From: Bacteroidia bacterium
Lineage (GTDB): Bacteria > Bacteroidota > Bacteroidia > Flavobacteriales_E > Vicingaceae
DNA length: 64,000 nucleotides
Direction: 5' to 3'
Assembly (NCBI GenBank): GCA_030433355.1
Contig: JAUIMG010000001.1
Coordinates: 186,001-250,000 of the forward strand
In this document: piece by piece, positions 44,461-55,076 of the stretch
Position numbering within the stretch: the first letter of the stretch is position 1
Layout of the letters: the number at the start of each line of letters is the position of its first letter
Program-made: the position numbers and the translations under genes
Notes under the pieces: generated by a model
Seen by the model: only the letters and a program-made list of their open reading frames with translations
The model's database searches: none
Told to the model about the DNA's origin: nothing

Positions 44461-45357
44461 TTATATTTTATCAAAATACCAAGCCAACAAAATTATTGGC
44501 ACATATATAAAGGAAGTTAACATCACTTTTGTTGCCGCTTTGTCTGATTTTTCTTTAAATAATTTTATGGAAGGATATATCATCGCTAAACCTGCTATAA
44601 TAAAGATGATGGCTGAAACCACTCCTGTTAATTTAAAAAGGAAAGGTAACATGCTTACTAACAGCAAGAATAGAGAATATAGTAAAATCATAAAAGCAGA
44701 GGTTAAGTCTTTACCTCCTGAAGAAGGTAAAAGATGAAAGCCGGCTTTCCCATAGTCGTCATGCGCCTTCCAAGCTATAGCCCAAAAATGTGGAAATTGC
44801 CACATAAATTGAACTGCAAACAGCAGACCGGGCTCCAATCCAAAGTAACCATTAACAGCTACCCATCCTAACATTGGCGGAATTGCACCTGGAAAAGCTC
44901 CTACAAATACCGCCCATGGAGTGATTCTTTTTAAAGGCGTATAAATTGCTACGTAAACAAACAAGGATAATAGACCCAACACTCCCGAAAGTGGGTTTAG
45001 TCCAACCCATAGCATAACTACGCCTATAAATCCTGTTATTGAAGCGATAAACAATGCTTCTTTTACATTCATTGAACCAGTGACTAAAGGTCTATTCTTT
45101 GTTCGATCCATTTTAGCATCAAGCTCTCTCTCAATAATTTGGTTAAATCCGTTTGAAGAAGCTGTAACTAAAAAGCCGCCAATAATTAATATAAATAAGT
45201 CAATCCAAACTATGGTTGAAGAAGCTATTAAAAATCCTAGAATTGCTGAAAATACAACCAGAAAAGATAATCGCAACTTAAAAAAGGCTGCATAAGCTGA
45301 GAGCTTTTGTGATATCAAGGATGAAATAGTTAGTTCTGTTTTTGTACTTAGTTGCAT
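44461..45357 (-). CDS. ctaB: protohaem IX farnesyltransferase (haem O synthase)
   Basis: CtaB attaches a farnesyl tail to haem B to make haem O, the precursor of haem A in the oxidase. The 298-residue UbiA-family membrane protein has the first acidic motif NGFNQIIERELDAKMDRT with aspartates for magnesium-diphosphate binding, the second motif around KAHDDYGKAGFHLLP, and nine or so helices. It heads the oxidase gene run (44461 down to 41216). Confidence 0.96.
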   Translation of the reverse strand: MQLSTKTELTISSLISQKLSAYAAFFKLRLSFLVVFSAILGFLIASSTIVWIDLFILIIGGFLVTASSNGFNQIIERELDAKMDRTKNRPLVTGSMNVKEALFIASITGFIGVVMLWVGLNPLSGVLGLLSLFVYVAIYTPLKRITPWAVFVGAFPGAIPPMLGWVAVNGYFGLEPGLLFAVQFMWQFPHFWAIAWKAHDDYGKAGFHLLPSSGGKDLTSAFMILLYSLFLLLVSMLPFLFKLTGVVSAIIFIIAGLAMIYPSIKLFKEKSDKAATKVMLTSFIYVPIILLAWYFDKI

Positions 45358-45390
45358 TTTCTATAATGTTGCACAAAATTAAGCATAACA

Positions 45391-46899
45391 TCAATAATCA
45401 AAGTACTGATTAAAGAGGTTTGTTCTTATGGACAAATACACCATTTTATTTTTGGAATACTGGCCTTCTTGTAATTGGTCTCTAAAAACGGTTCCAATTG
45501 CTATGTTAGCATTCCATGCCTCTTGAAATCTATAAGAAAGATAAACATCAAAATAATTGACTGTAGTAGTTATTCCTTGCCCTATGTAATTCTCATATTC
45601 TTTTTCTCTACTTTGATTACTTTGTTCTACATTTTCTCCATAATTAAACCCAATAGGAGAAATACCTTGAAAAGTATTAACATAGGTTCCTCTTAAGGTC
45701 CATTTATTCTTCTGATAGTTAATAATTGCTATAAACTCTTTAAAGTTTGCCCCCAAAGGGTGAGCTAGTGGCATATTGTAGTGAGAATAGGCTTGCGCAG
45801 GACTGCTATGCGCATAAGTAAATGGTCGTACTAAATTATACTCGAATTGAGCGTACAATCCTTCTAAATTAAATACATCAGAATGCTTATATCCAAACTG
45901 CAAACCATACTTATTTCCCCACCAACCTGATTGAATATCTTCTGAAGAAAATAGCTGACGAAAATCAGCTCTTAACTCTGAAACTAGCAATTCATCAAAC
46001 AACAACTGACTATAAAAAACTCCTTTTTTGAATAGCTTTATTTTAAGATTAGCACCAATCATAACATTATCAGAAGAACCTAAAGAGAATTCCACAGGTC
46101 TATAAAAAATGACGGGATTAACATAATTTACATCAAAACCTCTTGTGTAGTTATTCTCTTTATGCTGCCAAATAACAGTTTCAAACAAACCTATGGAAAG
46201 CCAATCTGTGACATTAAAATCTAAAAAATGGGATGCCGTATACTTTCTAGAGTAAAAGTTACTATTTCCTTCAACGTTATACGTTTGTTGATTCGTTGTG
46301 AATATATTACTGTATTCGAATTTCCAAAAGCTCGTATTCATTTTAAAATAGGGCATACTATTAGCAAAGTCGGAATGAAGTAAAGATCTATAACCATCTC
46401 CAATGAAATTTCTACCATATCCTAACTCAAAATTGAAATGATCAGATGGCTTATAATTAATACTAGATTCCAAATAATAAGCATCAATCTTATTCAAACC
46501 TTTCTTGCCATGCATAGAAGGCACTTGGCCTAAGCTATTGATTCTTTCTTTTCTATAGGCCATATATTGACCAGAATTATATAAATAAACAGCCTTAAAG
46601 GAAAGCTTCTTCGTCGACCAGTTTAATTGCCCTCCCAAACCAAATCGATTTAAAAAATCTTCTTGATCTTCTATAGCCATTTGGAATTCAAAAGCAGGAT
46701 TGAAACTTAACTTCCATTTTTCTTTCTTTATTTCTATAAGATGATTCAAATCTGAACTATCTGTTCTATTGAAGTGGTTTTTTCTTAGAGCTGTGTGCTC
46801 CTCTATATTCTTAAAGTTTAAAGGACTTAGTTGAAAAGAGGATTGTGTAAATAAGCTAAAGCTTTGAAATAGAATAAGGAATAAAACAAAAAGTCTCAT
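45391..46899 (-). CDS. capsule assembly Wzi-like outer-membrane barrel (first)
   Basis: A signal peptide (1-18) precedes a large beta-barrel of 502 residues, rich in aromatic strands and ending in NLFNQYFDY. FNFELGYGRNFIGDGYRSLL and FKMNTSFWKFEY resemble the Wzi capsule-attachment family. It probably binds or exports a surface polysaccharide. It overlaps the WecA-like gene by four bases. A second copy lies on the other side of that gene. Confidence 0.8.
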   Translation of the reverse strand: MRLFVLFLILFQSFSLFTQSSFQLSPLNFKNIEEHTALRKNHFNRTDSSDLNHLIEIKKEKWKLSFNPAFEFQMAIEDQEDFLNRFGLGGQLNWSTKKLSFKAVYLYNSGQYMAYRKERINSLGQVPSMHGKKGLNKIDAYYLESSINYKPSDHFNFELGYGRNFIGDGYRSLLHSDFANSMPYFKMNTSFWKFEYSNIFTTNQQTYNVEGNSNFYSRKYTASHFLDFNVTDWLSIGLFETVIWQHKENNYTRGFDVNYVNPVIFYRPVEFSLGSSDNVMIGANLKIKLFKKGVFYSQLLFDELLVSELRADFRQLFSSEDIQSGWWGNKYGLQFGYKHSDVFNLEGLYAQFEYNLVRPFTYAHSSPAQAYSHYNMPLAHPLGANFKEFIAIINYQKNKWTLRGTYVNTFQGISPIGFNYGENVEQSNQSREKEYENYIGQGITTTVNYFDVYLSYRFQEAWNANIAIGTVFRDQLQEGQYSKNKMVYLSIRTNLFNQYFDY

Positions 46900-47951
46900 T
46901 CCACTTTTTTAGCTTTGGTTGTTGGGAAAAGAAACAGGCTTCCCATTAAAGACATAACTATTACAACTAGCAATATAAATTTGATGTTAGCATTTACATC
47001 CGTCCATAAAACAGCATAAAGAATCAAAAGAATATTAAAAGCATAAATAATTAGTACTGTTTTAGCGTGGTTAAACCCAAGCTTAATCAACCTATGGTGT
47101 ATATGGTTATTGTCGGCAAGAAATGGAGAAGTACCTTTAAGCATTCTGTAAATAAAAATCCTTAGTGTATCTAATAATGGATAAGATAGTACTGCCATCG
47201 CAAAAATTGGCTTAGAAATGCCTATCATTTCAGATGGAATATTTTGAGGGTCAAATTCTATTAATCGAATTGCTAAAACACATACAATTAAACCAACAGT
47301 TAAAGAACCAGAATCTCCCATAAAAATATTTGCAGGATAAAAGTTAAACCTCAAAAAGCCAAATAATGCTCCTGCTAATGAAAAAGAGATGACTGCATCA
47401 ACCATGCTTCCTGTCATTAAAAACCAAACACCAAAGGCAATAGAAGCGATACAACCTACACCTCCTGCCAACCCATCTACTCCATCTATTATATTAAATG
47501 CATTAATAATAACTACGTATGTAAAAATGGATAATGAAATACTAGCCCATTCTGGGATTTCCCGAATCTCGAATATTCCATATAAACTTGTAATTTTTAT
47601 TTCAGCCATTAATACCATAATAAAGGCTACTAACAAATGACCAATTAATTTCTTTACTGCTGCAGTCCCTATAATATCATCTTTAATCCCAATGAAAAAA
47701 AGCACCAATATACTTGGGATTAAATACTTAACATATCCTATATCTTCAGAGGGGTAGCAAATTAAAAAAGAGAATAGAGTGCCCGCAAAAATCATAACAC
47801 CTCCCATAGAAGGGACTTTATGGCGGTGTAGTTTTCTACTTTCTCCAGGCTCATCAAAGAGGTTCTTTAATTCTGCAACCTTAATAAATGAAGGAGTAGA
47901 AAGTAAAACTATAAAAAAAGCACAGAGTATTGCAAAAGCTATTGTCATCAT
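46896..47951 (-). CDS. WecA/TagO-like polyprenyl-phosphate sugar-1-phosphate transferase
   Basis: The MraY/WecA-family membrane enzyme starts glycan synthesis by placing a sugar-1-phosphate on undecaprenyl phosphate. The 351-residue sequence has around ten helices, NAFNIIDGVDGLAGG (the nucleotide-binding aspartates), NIFMGDSGSL and DNNHIHHRL, the last being a WecA-type histidine motif rather than MraY. It sits between two Wzi-like barrels, in line with a role in surface or capsular polysaccharide. Confidence 0.93.
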   Translation of the reverse strand: MMTIAFAILCAFFIVLLSTPSFIKVAELKNLFDEPGESRKLHRHKVPSMGGVMIFAGTLFSFLICYPSEDIGYVKYLIPSILVLFFIGIKDDIIGTAAVKKLIGHLLVAFIMVLMAEIKITSLYGIFEIREIPEWASISLSIFTYVVIINAFNIIDGVDGLAGGVGCIASIAFGVWFLMTGSMVDAVISFSLAGALFGFLRFNFYPANIFMGDSGSLTVGLIVCVLAIRLIEFDPQNIPSEMIGISKPIFAMAVLSYPLLDTLRIFIYRMLKGTSPFLADNNHIHHRLIKLGFNHAKTVLIIYAFNILLILYAVLWTDVNANIKFILLVVIVMSLMGSLFLFPTTKAKKVE

Positions 47952-47975
47952 TCTTTATGGAATACAAATATAGTT

Positions 47976-49451
47976 TTAGTAGTCAAAATATAAGTTTTGC
48001 AAATTTGTTCTTAATCCAATAAAAAAGAAAGTCGAATTAATTCCATTGTTATCAATATTACTATTTCTTATCTGCACTCCCGCATCAAAAGTAAAGTTAT
48101 AGGAGGGATTGATTAAAAAGGATAGGACTGCATTAGAAAAAAGTATTTCAACATCAGATTGGTAATGAAAGGAAGCCGAAGGAATCCACCTTCCTTTGCT
48201 AAATTGTGCCTTTGCTATATACTCGTCAGTTCCAAAAACTAATGGAGATGAAAGCGACTCATTGTAGTGGGTGTAGTTTAAATTAGAAAAGTTAGATTGA
48301 GAGTTATATTCTAATTGTACCATCCAGTGCTTTGATGGGAAAAATTTTGAACCGATTTGAAAAGCTAAATCTCCTTCAAAACTTTGATTGATTGCTAATT
48401 GTCCATAAACGAGCCATTTTTTGATTACTCTAATTTCAGTATTCACACCCAATAAGCCATAAGCTTCATCAGCTTTATTTGTCAAACTATTTAGGAAAAT
48501 AATGGGTACCCAATAAGCTCCAGGTGTTTTAATATTTCCAGTGCTATCCTTGGCAATTGAAATTGCTGATTCAAATAATCCTATTGAAAACTTAGCATTA
48601 GGTTTAAACTCTAGAAAATGGAAAACGCCTCTTTGTCTTTGGAATAGCTCTTCACTAGCTGCATCACTATCCAATCTCTCTAAACTTTGAAAACTTGTGT
48701 ATAGATTTTGGTAACTTAATTTAGACTTAAACCATTCGGTATTTATTCTTAAATAAGGGCTGTTAAAACTCAAATCAGACAATAGTAAGGACCGGTGACC
48801 TTGGCCAATAAAATGCTTTCCATGCCCAAACTGTAAATTAATATTTTTTGTTGGCGAGTAACTTATATATGCGGAGGACATCGCAAAATCAAAGCCATCT
48901 TCTTTGAATGCCTTATATCTTCCTTGCCCATAGGCAACTCCGCTATTTCTTGTTCTTTCATCTAAATAAGAAGGCAGAGTAGCCTGATTCTCTCTAAATG
49001 AAGTGTAAATAGAAACCTTTTCTCCAATGGATAAGTTTGCAGCAAACCCTCTAGTATTTTTAAAGTAATTAGACCTGTCTGACTCCTCTTCTTTTCCATA
49101 CTCAAAGTAAAAAATTGGATCGATGGTCAAATAAATATCATCAGACTCTAGCTGCACCAAATGTTCGAAGAAAAGTTTTCGTGCTAGAAAGGATCTACTA
49201 TCCACTTTCTTAATCTCCAAATTAGGAGTTAAAGCAGTTTGGTTAGATAATTTTTTAATATCTCTTTGAAGTATTGGCTTAAAAGAGCTGTGCACTAAAG
49301 TATCAGTTATGGCAAGTTCTCTCTCTAAGGATTGACTAAACCTTTGATTTAAGGAAGCATTAAAGTTTTGAGATTTAAGGTTAGAAAATAGAACTATTAA
49401 TAGAAAACTTAAACAAGAGTAGTGTCTAAATATGGAGTTATACTTTTTCAA
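47976..49451 (-). CDS. capsule assembly Wzi-like outer-membrane barrel (second)
   Basis: The 491-residue protein has a signal sequence (about 1-27) and a barrel resembling the gene at 45391: [22 protein letters not shown] corresponds to its GYGRNFIGDGYRSLL motif, and both end with LYFDY or QYFDY. The two are diverged paralogues. It probably contributes to polysaccharide attachment or transport. It overlaps the fcl gene by 14 bases, so they are likely cotranslated. Confidence 0.8.
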   Translation of the reverse strand: MKKYNSIFRHYSCLSFLLIVLFSNLKSQNFNASLNQRFSQSLERELAITDTLVHSSFKPILQRDIKKLSNQTALTPNLEIKKVDSRSFLARKLFFEHLVQLESDDIYLTIDPIFYFEYGKEEESDRSNYFKNTRGFAANLSIGEKVSIYTSFRENQATLPSYLDERTRNSGVAYGQGRYKAFKEDGFDFAMSSAYISYSPTKNINLQFGHGKHFIGQGHRSLLLSDLSFNSPYLRINTEWFKSKLSYQNLYTSFQSLERLDSDAASEELFQRQRGVFHFLEFKPNAKFSIGLFESAISIAKDSTGNIKTPGAYWVPIIFLNSLTNKADEAYGLLGVNTEIRVIKKWLVYGQLAINQSFEGDLAFQIGSKFFPSKHWMVQLEYNSQSNFSNLNYTHYNESLSSPLVFGTDEYIAKAQFSKGRWIPSASFHYQSDVEILFSNAVLSFLINPSYNFTFDAGVQIRNSNIDNNGINSTFFFIGLRTNLQNLYFDY

Positions 49452-50376
49452 GATTCATTTCTTTAACCTCTTCATAAACCCGCTCAATTCCTTCTCTTAA
49501 GCCTATACTATATTTCCAACCTTTAGAAGCTAATTTAGCTACATCCATTAGTTTTCTTGGAGTACCATCAGGTTTAGAAGCATTAAACTTCAACTCTCCT
49601 TCAAAGCCAACAATTTCTTTTATTAATAGTGCTAAATCCTTAATAGAAATATCTTCTCCTGTTCCTACATTGAACCACTCCTCTCCTTCATAGTTATTCA
49701 TTAAAAATAATGAAGCATCGGCTAAGTCATCTACATGAAGAAATTCTCTTCTAGGTGTTCCACTGCCCCAAATCTCTACTTCTTTGTATTTATTGATTTT
49801 TGCAGTATGGAATTTTCTTAACAAGGCAGGTAGTACATGAGAATTATTTAAGTCATAATTATCATTTGGCCCGTATAAATTGGTTGGCATGGCGGAAATA
49901 AAATTACAACCATATTGTTTTCTATAATTCTCACAAAGCTTTATACCTGCAATCTTAGCGATAGCATATGGCTCATTTGTATACTCCAATGTATCAGTCA
50001 GAAGGTATTCTTCTTTTAATGGTTGGCTCGCATGCTTTGGATAAATACAAGAAGACCCTAAAAAAAGTAATTTATCCACTCCATTTAAATAAGATGCATG
50101 GATAATATTTGCCTCTATCATTAAATTATCATACAAAAAGTCTGCTCTATAGGTATTATTTGCTTGAATTCCCCCAACTTTAGCTGCGGCAAGAAAAACA
50201 TAATTAGGTTTTTCACTAGAAAAAAAATCATTTACCGCCTCTTGATTTCTTAAATCAAGTTCAGCGGAAGTTCTTAGAACTAAATTCTTAAACCCTTGAG
50301 ATTCCAGTTTCCTCCTTATAGAAGAACCAACCATTCCTCTATGTCCCGCAATGTATATTTTATCTTCTTTATTCAT
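49438..50376 (-). CDS. fcl: GDP-L-fucose synthase
   Basis: The enzyme epimerises and reduces GDP-4-keto-6-deoxymannose to GDP-L-fucose with NADPH. The 312-residue SDR fold has [10 protein letters not shown] (cofactor loop), GSSCIYP, the catalytic YAIAK and [11 protein letters not shown]. It overlaps gmd by 8 bases, so both steps from GDP-mannose are coupled. The product is a building block for the surface polysaccharide that the neighbouring Wzi/WecA-like genes suggest. Confidence 0.96.
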   Translation of the reverse strand: MNKEDKIYIAGHRGMVGSSIRRKLESQGFKNLVLRTSAELDLRNQEAVNDFFSSEKPNYVFLAAAKVGGIQANNTYRADFLYDNLMIEANIIHASYLNGVDKLLFLGSSCIYPKHASQPLKEEYLLTDTLEYTNEPYAIAKIAGIKLCENYRKQYGCNFISAMPTNLYGPNDNYDLNNSHVLPALLRKFHTAKINKYKEVEIWGSGTPRREFLHVDDLADASLFLMNNYEGEEWFNVGTGEDISIKDLALLIKEIVGFEGELKFNASKPDGTPRKLMDVAKLASKGWKYSIGLREGIERVYEEVKEMNLEKV

Positions 50377-51457
50377 TGAAAGTATACACTTTATGCCCTC
50401 CTTCCATAAGGTATTTGTCTCTCTTAAATAAAGCTAAGTCGGCTTGCACCATGTCTTTAATCAATTGATCTACAGAATAGTTTGGCTTCCATCCTAATTC
50501 TTTTCTCGCCTTGGTAGAATCACCTACTAATAAATCAACTTCAGTAGGCCTAAAGTATTCAGGATCTACTTTCACTAAAGTTTTCCCTGTAGATTCATCT
50601 ATCCCTAGCTCATCCACTCCACTTCCTTTCCAAACAATTCCTATTCCAACTTCTTTGAATGCCTTAGTTACAAATTCTCTTACTTCTATAGTAACTCCTG
50701 TTGCTAAAACATAATCCTCAGGTTTATCTTGCTGCAACATTCTCCACATTCCTTCTACATAATCTTTTGCATGGCCCCAATCTCTCTTTGCGTCTAGATT
50801 CCCAAGATAAATGCTTTCTTGCATACCTAATTTAATTTTCGCAACTGCTCTTGTAATCTTTCTTGTAACAAAAGTCTCTCCTCTAAGTGGACTTTCATGA
50901 TTGAATAATATTCCATTACAAGCAAACATATCATAAGCTTCTCTATAATTTTTTACAATCCAAAAAGCATATAACTTTGCCACTCCATAAGGACTTCTAG
51001 GGTAAAAAGGCGTTGTTTCCGTTTGGGGAACTTCTTGCACCTTTCCATATAATTCTGAAGTAGAAGCTTGGTAGAATTTTGTTTTTTTCTCTAATCCTAA
51101 AAGTCGTATTGCTTCTAAAATTCTCAATGTTCCAACAGCATCTGAATTAGCAGTATATTCAGGCGTTTCAAAGGAAACTTTTACATGCGACTGAGCAGCT
51201 AAATTGTATATTTCATCTGGCTGTACTTCCTGAATTATTCTTGTCAAATTTGAAGAATCAGTTAAATCGCCATAATGTAATTTTAGTTTTACATCTTTCT
51301 CATGCCTATCTTGATATAAGTGATCTATCCTATCTGTATTAAAAAGAGAACTCCTTCTTTTAATCCCATGGACTTCATAACCCTTATTTAGTAATAACTC
51401 TGCTAAATAAGCTCCGTCTTGCCCGGTTATTCCTGTTACTAATGCTACCTTACTCAT
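50369..51457 (-). CDS. gmd: GDP-mannose 4,6-dehydratase
   Basis: The start is placed at the ATG at 51457 ([15 protein letters not shown]). The frame extends upstream but without a fitting start. Gmd converts GDP-mannose to GDP-4-keto-6-deoxymannose. It has TGITGQDG for NADP, the catalytic STSELYGKV and PYGVAKLYA (Tyr and Lys), and [17 protein letters not shown], the family mark. It is the first step of GDP-fucose synthesis and overlaps fcl. Confidence 0.97.
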   Translation of the reverse strand: MSKVALVTGITGQDGAYLAELLLNKGYEVHGIKRRSSLFNTDRIDHLYQDRHEKDVKLKLHYGDLTDSSNLTRIIQEVQPDEIYNLAAQSHVKVSFETPEYTANSDAVGTLRILEAIRLLGLEKKTKFYQASTSELYGKVQEVPQTETTPFYPRSPYGVAKLYAFWIVKNYREAYDMFACNGILFNHESPLRGETFVTRKITRAVAKIKLGMQESIYLGNLDAKRDWGHAKDYVEGMWRMLQQDKPEDYVLATGVTIEVREFVTKAFKEVGIGIVWKGSGVDELGIDESTGKTLVKVDPEYFRPTEVDLLVGDSTKARKELGWKPNYSVDQLIKDMVQADLALFKRDKYLMEGGHKVYTFNE

Positions 51458-51489
51458 ACTGTTTTTATTTAAATGTAAAATTAGACTTT

Positions 51490-52287
51490 TCAAATGGTGG
51501 CAAGAAACCATTCATTCAACAAGTTTTCTTTATTGTATTTTAAATCCTCTTTAGTTCTCCAATTTATCACTTTACCTCCTGCGGCAGATAATATGGCATG
51601 TCCTGCTGCAGTATCCCATTCCATTGTTGGGGCAAATCGGGGATAATCATCTGCTTTTCCTTCTGCAAGCATACAAAGCTTTAAAGAACTCCCTTTAGAG
51701 AGAATCTCCACCTCTCCTTTTTCTACTTTTTTCTTATTTATAAATTCTTCAGTTTCAGCCGACATATGTGATCTACTGCCCACAACCGTATACTTTCTTT
51801 CTTCCCGAATTGGAATTTTATTTTCGATTTGAAATAGGTTCTCCAATCCTTTATAATCCTTTCCTTGAATTTTACATGCCCCTTCTCCCTTTATGCCCAC
51901 ATATAACTCATCTGAAACTGGCACATGTATCACTCCTAAAATAGCTTCGCCATTGTTTACTAAAGCTATATTTACAGTAAACTCGCCATTTCTTTTAATA
52001 AACTCTTTAGTTCCATCCAATGGGTCTACTATCCACAAATAATCCCAATTTGATCTCTCATCGAATTCTATACCTCTTCCCTCTTCACTTAAAACTGGTA
52101 TTGGTGTTTTATTTAAATAGCTTACAATTGCCTTATGCGACCTTAAATCGGCCTCTGTTAAAGGTGATTTATCTTCTTTCTCCTTTACTGAAAATGAAGA
52201 GTCATAAACCTTCATTATTTCTTCTGAAGCATCTAAAGATGCTTTAATTGCAACTTCTAAATACTCTGCTAATTCTTCTTTATTCAT
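51490..52287 (-). CDS. cysQ: 3'(2'),5'-bisphosphate nucleotidase CysQ
   Basis: CysQ hydrolyses PAP, the by-product of PAPS use, to AMP. The 265-residue inositol-monophosphatase fold carries [22 protein letters not shown] for metal binding and [11 protein letters not shown] near the end. It overlaps the DUF2061 gene by eight bases and lies near the divergent cysCDN genes, fitting PAPS turnover during sulfate assimilation or sulfation. Confidence 0.96.
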   Translation of the reverse strand: MNKEELAEYLEVAIKASLDASEEIMKVYDSSFSVKEKEDKSPLTEADLRSHKAIVSYLNKTPIPVLSEEGRGIEFDERSNWDYLWIVDPLDGTKEFIKRNGEFTVNIALVNNGEAILGVIHVPVSDELYVGIKGEGACKIQGKDYKGLENLFQIENKIPIREERKYTVVGSRSHMSAETEEFINKKKVEKGEVEILSKGSSLKLCMLAEGKADDYPRFAPTMEWDTAAGHAILSAAGGKVINWRTKEDLKYNKENLLNEWFLATI

Positions 52288-52711
52288 TATTATCTACTCC
52301 AAACTTAAATTTATACCATACTCTTTCATGAAGATAATAAAGAATCATTTTTGTAACAATCTCGATCCCTCCAACTTGCAATCCTATCTCTGGGTCCCCT
52401 GTAATTAACCATGCTAAAAGTGTTGTATCTAGAGTGCCTATTACACGCCAAGTAATCGTTTTGGCTAAATGCCTTCTTACTGAAATAAACACTCCTCCTT
52501 TTGTATCCTTTACATATCCATATCGAAACCAAATTCTTTCATGAATAAAATACAGTATCATCTTAGTGATTACCTCTGTTCCTCCAATTGACAAGCCAAT
52601 TAAAAGATTACCAGATACGAACCAACCAATAATCATAGTATCCAAGGTACCTACTATACGCCATGTCATGGTTTTGGCAAGATGCCTCTTTATCATTGGT
52701 GTTTCTTGCAT
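52280..52711 (-). CDS. tandem DUF2061 membrane protein
   Basis: The 143-residue protein holds two copies of a DUF2061 domain: residues 10-62 and 81-133 share HLAKTMTWR, GTLDT, GG(T/I)E(V/I)(I/V)TKMILY and HERxW. Each copy has two hydrophobic segments, giving four membrane spans. Single-domain relatives in this phylum often lie beside sulfate-assimilation genes. This one overlaps cysQ. Transport or modulation of sulfur anions is a guess from context; the function is not established. Confidence 0.85.
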   Translation of the reverse strand: MQETPMIKRHLAKTMTWRIVGTLDTMIIGWFVSGNLLIGLSIGGTEVITKMILYFIHERIWFRYGYVKDTKGGVFISVRRHLAKTITWRVIGTLDTTLLAWLITGDPEIGLQVGGIEIVTKMILYYLHERVWYKFKFGVDNNE

Positions 52712-52717
52712 AAAGGG

Positions 52718-53602
52718 CTAATAAGTTGAACTTGAAGAACTAATATTTTCTATTGGATGCCAGGTAGTTTTCACCTCATTTAGTGCTTTGATATAATATG
52801 GGTTCTCAAACTTAGATGCTTTTATTTCTTCATGACTCCAACAAAATACTCGTTTAACATTTTCTGTAGCTAAAGTTTCCAATTCAGCTCTATTAGTATG
52901 CTTACCTACTAAAATCAATGCATTAGAGTCCATATGAGAGGCAAAGTGACTAGAGAGCTCTTCTGCTTTTCCACTAAGAATATTAACCACTCCGTTCGGA
53001 ACATCGGAATGCGCTAAAACCTCAGCAAAAGTTAAAGCAGAAAGAGATGCATTTTCTCCTGCAAGAATAACTATAGAATTACCACTCAATATAGAAGCAG
53101 AAACAACACTAATAAATTCGAAAAAACTTGTAAATGAATCTGAAAGAATAGAGATAACTCCCATGGGCTCAAGAATCGAAAAGTTAAAATGGTTGCTAGC
53201 AACTGGATTTACAGAGCTAAAGACTTGCTGGAGTTTATCTGTCCATCCGCTAAAATAAATTACCCTATCAATTGCTGACTCTACTTGACTCATAGCTTCT
53301 TTTTGACTTAAACCTTGCTCCTTTGCTATTAAGTCTGAAAACTCCTTTTTCCTAGCTTCAATATTTTCAGCTATCCGATATAGAATCTGCCCCCTATTGT
53401 ATGCTGACCTATCTTGCCAAGAAGATTGAGACTTCCTAGCCGCTTTTATTGCGTTCCTAAAATCTTTTCTTGATGCTAAGCACATATTACCAATAAATTC
53501 ACCAACAGCATCTTTGGCTTTAAAATATCTACCAGATTCTGTTCTTGGAAATTTCCCATCGATAAATAACTTATATGTTTTTAAAACTTCTACTCTAGCC
53601 AT
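52718..53602 (-). CDS. catalytically dead ALDH-family partner (ALDH16-like C-terminal half)
   Basis: The 294 residues match only the N-terminal cofactor-binding and oligomerisation part of aldehyde dehydrogenases (FIDGKFPRTESGRYF, SGWTDKLQQVF, NGVVNILSG). The ELGGK region and catalytic cysteine are missing, and the reading frame is intact. It lies two bases downstream of a complete ALDH gene. ALDH16 proteins in other organisms fuse an active-type and a dead ALDH domain; here the two appear as separate genes. It may regulate or stabilise the neighbouring enzyme. It is less likely to be a decaying gene, since it has no frameshifts and keeps its tight spacing. Confidence 0.8.
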   Translation of the reverse strand: MARVEVLKTYKLFIDGKFPRTESGRYFKAKDAVGEFIGNMCLASRKDFRNAIKAARKSQSSWQDRSAYNRGQILYRIAENIEARKKEFSDLIAKEQGLSQKEAMSQVESAIDRVIYFSGWTDKLQQVFSSVNPVASNHFNFSILEPMGVISILSDSFTSFFEFISVVSASILSGNSIVILAGENASLSALTFAEVLAHSDVPNGVVNILSGKAEELSSHFASHMDSNALILVGKHTNRAELETLATENVKRVFCWSHEEIKASKFENPYYIKALNEVKTTWHPIENISSSSSTY

Positions 53603-53604
53603 TT

Positions 53605-55074
53605 TTAATCCATTTTAAGATAAGCATCCAAACCTTGCAATCCTCCTTCTCTACCAAAACCACTTTCTTTAAATCCACCAAATGGTGAAGTGGGATCAAA
53701 TTTATTAAAGGTATTTGCCCAAACAACTCCAGCCTTTAGTCTAGAGCTTAAATTGAAAGCTTTTGAACCTTTATCTGTCCAAACCCCTGCAGACAATCCA
53801 TAAGGAGTGTTATTAGCTTTTTCTATTACCTCATCAATAGTTCGGAAAGTCTGTACAACAAGCACAGGTCCAAAAATTTCCTCTTGAGCTAATCTGCTAG
53901 ATTGACTTACTCCCGTAAATATTGTTGGCTTACAATAGAACCCTTTTTTAGGAATACTCTGATTGGACTCAAAGCCCTTTAAACCCTCTTCTTTAGCTAT
54001 TTTTATATACTTTTTTATTGTGTCTAATTGCTGCTTAGAATTGATAGCACCTATATCCGTATTCTTATCCATTGGATCTCCTACACTTAGTGTTTCTAAT
54101 CTCCATTTCAATTTTTCAAGAACCTCCTTCTCTATGGATTCTTCTATAAATAGTCGCGAGCCTGCACAGCAGACATGGCCTTGATTAAAGAAAATTCCAT
54201 TAATAATCCCTTCAACTGCCTGTTCAATTGGCGCATCTTTAAAAATAATATTTGCTGCCTTCCCGCCCAGCTCCAGAGTAGTTTTTACATTTCGACCAGC
54301 TACACTTTTTTGAATTAGCTTACCAACCTCAGTAGAACCTGTAAAGGCAATCTTATCAATATCTGGATGATTAACTAATTCTGCACCTGTTTCTCCTGCA
54401 CCAGTTACAATATTTACTACACCAGGAGGCAATCCGGCATCTTGAATTAACTCTGCTAATTTTAATGCAGTCAAAGATGTAGTTTCCGCAGGTTTTAATA
54501 CCACTGTATTCCCACAAGCAATAGCTGGAGCAATTTTCCAAGCTGCCATTAACAAAGGAAAATTCCAAGGAATTATTTGGGCTACAACCCCAATTGGTTT
54601 AACGCTTTTTCCAGGAAATGCATATTCTAATTTATCTGCCCATCCAGCATAATAGAAAAAATGTGCAGCTGCTAAAGGAATATCAATATCTCTAGACTCC
54701 TTAATGGGCTTTCCTCCATCAAGGGTTTCAATAACAGAGAATTCCCTCGCCCTTTCTTGGATTAGTCTAGCAATTCTAAAGATATACTTTGCTCTTTCTT
54801 TTGCTTGTAGCTTTTGCCATTGAGCTAGAGCAGATTTTGCAGATTTTACTGCCTGATCAATATCTTCTCTATTTGCTTCTGCAATCTTAGCAAGAAAAGT
54901 CTCATTGGCAGGATTGATAGAATCAAAATACTTAGCCGAACTACATTTTTGAAACTGTCCATTTATAAATAATTCATACTGCTCTTTTAAATCAATATGA
55001 TCTCGACTCTCAGGAGCATCTGCATATTTCCAATCTGTTTCAAAATGGAGTGAAAAACTATTTGTTTTACTCAT
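53605..55074 (-). CDS. NAD-dependent aldehyde dehydrogenase
   Basis: The full-length 489-residue ALDH has IIPWNFPLLMAAWKIAPA (Asn site), TLELGGKAANIIF (Glu general base), FNQGHVCCAGSR (catalytic cysteine) and EEIFGPV. It oxidises an aldehyde to an acid in the cytoplasm. It sits between deoC and a truncated ALDH partner with gaps of two bases each. Acetaldehyde released by DeoC is a natural substrate candidate, but the true specificity is not visible. Confidence 0.94.
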   Translation of the reverse strand: MSKTNSFSLHFETDWKYADAPESRDHIDLKEQYELFINGQFQKCSSAKYFDSINPANETFLAKIAEANREDIDQAVKSAKSALAQWQKLQAKERAKYIFRIARLIQERAREFSVIETLDGGKPIKESRDIDIPLAAAHFFYYAGWADKLEYAFPGKSVKPIGVVAQIIPWNFPLLMAAWKIAPAIACGNTVVLKPAETTSLTALKLAELIQDAGLPPGVVNIVTGAGETGAELVNHPDIDKIAFTGSTEVGKLIQKSVAGRNVKTTLELGGKAANIIFKDAPIEQAVEGIINGIFFNQGHVCCAGSRLFIEESIEKEVLEKLKWRLETLSVGDPMDKNTDIGAINSKQQLDTIKKYIKIAKEEGLKGFESNQSIPKKGFYCKPTIFTGVSQSSRLAQEEIFGPVLVVQTFRTIDEVIEKANNTPYGLSAGVWTDKGSKAFNLSSRLKAGVVWANTFNKFDPTSPFGGFKESGFGREGGLQGLDAYLKMD

Positions 55075-55076
55075 AC

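Noticed and set aside
52718-53602. Simple pseudogene of an aldehyde dehydrogenase
   Set aside because: Intact frame, normal spacing and a known ALDH16 precedent favour a functional non-catalytic partner.
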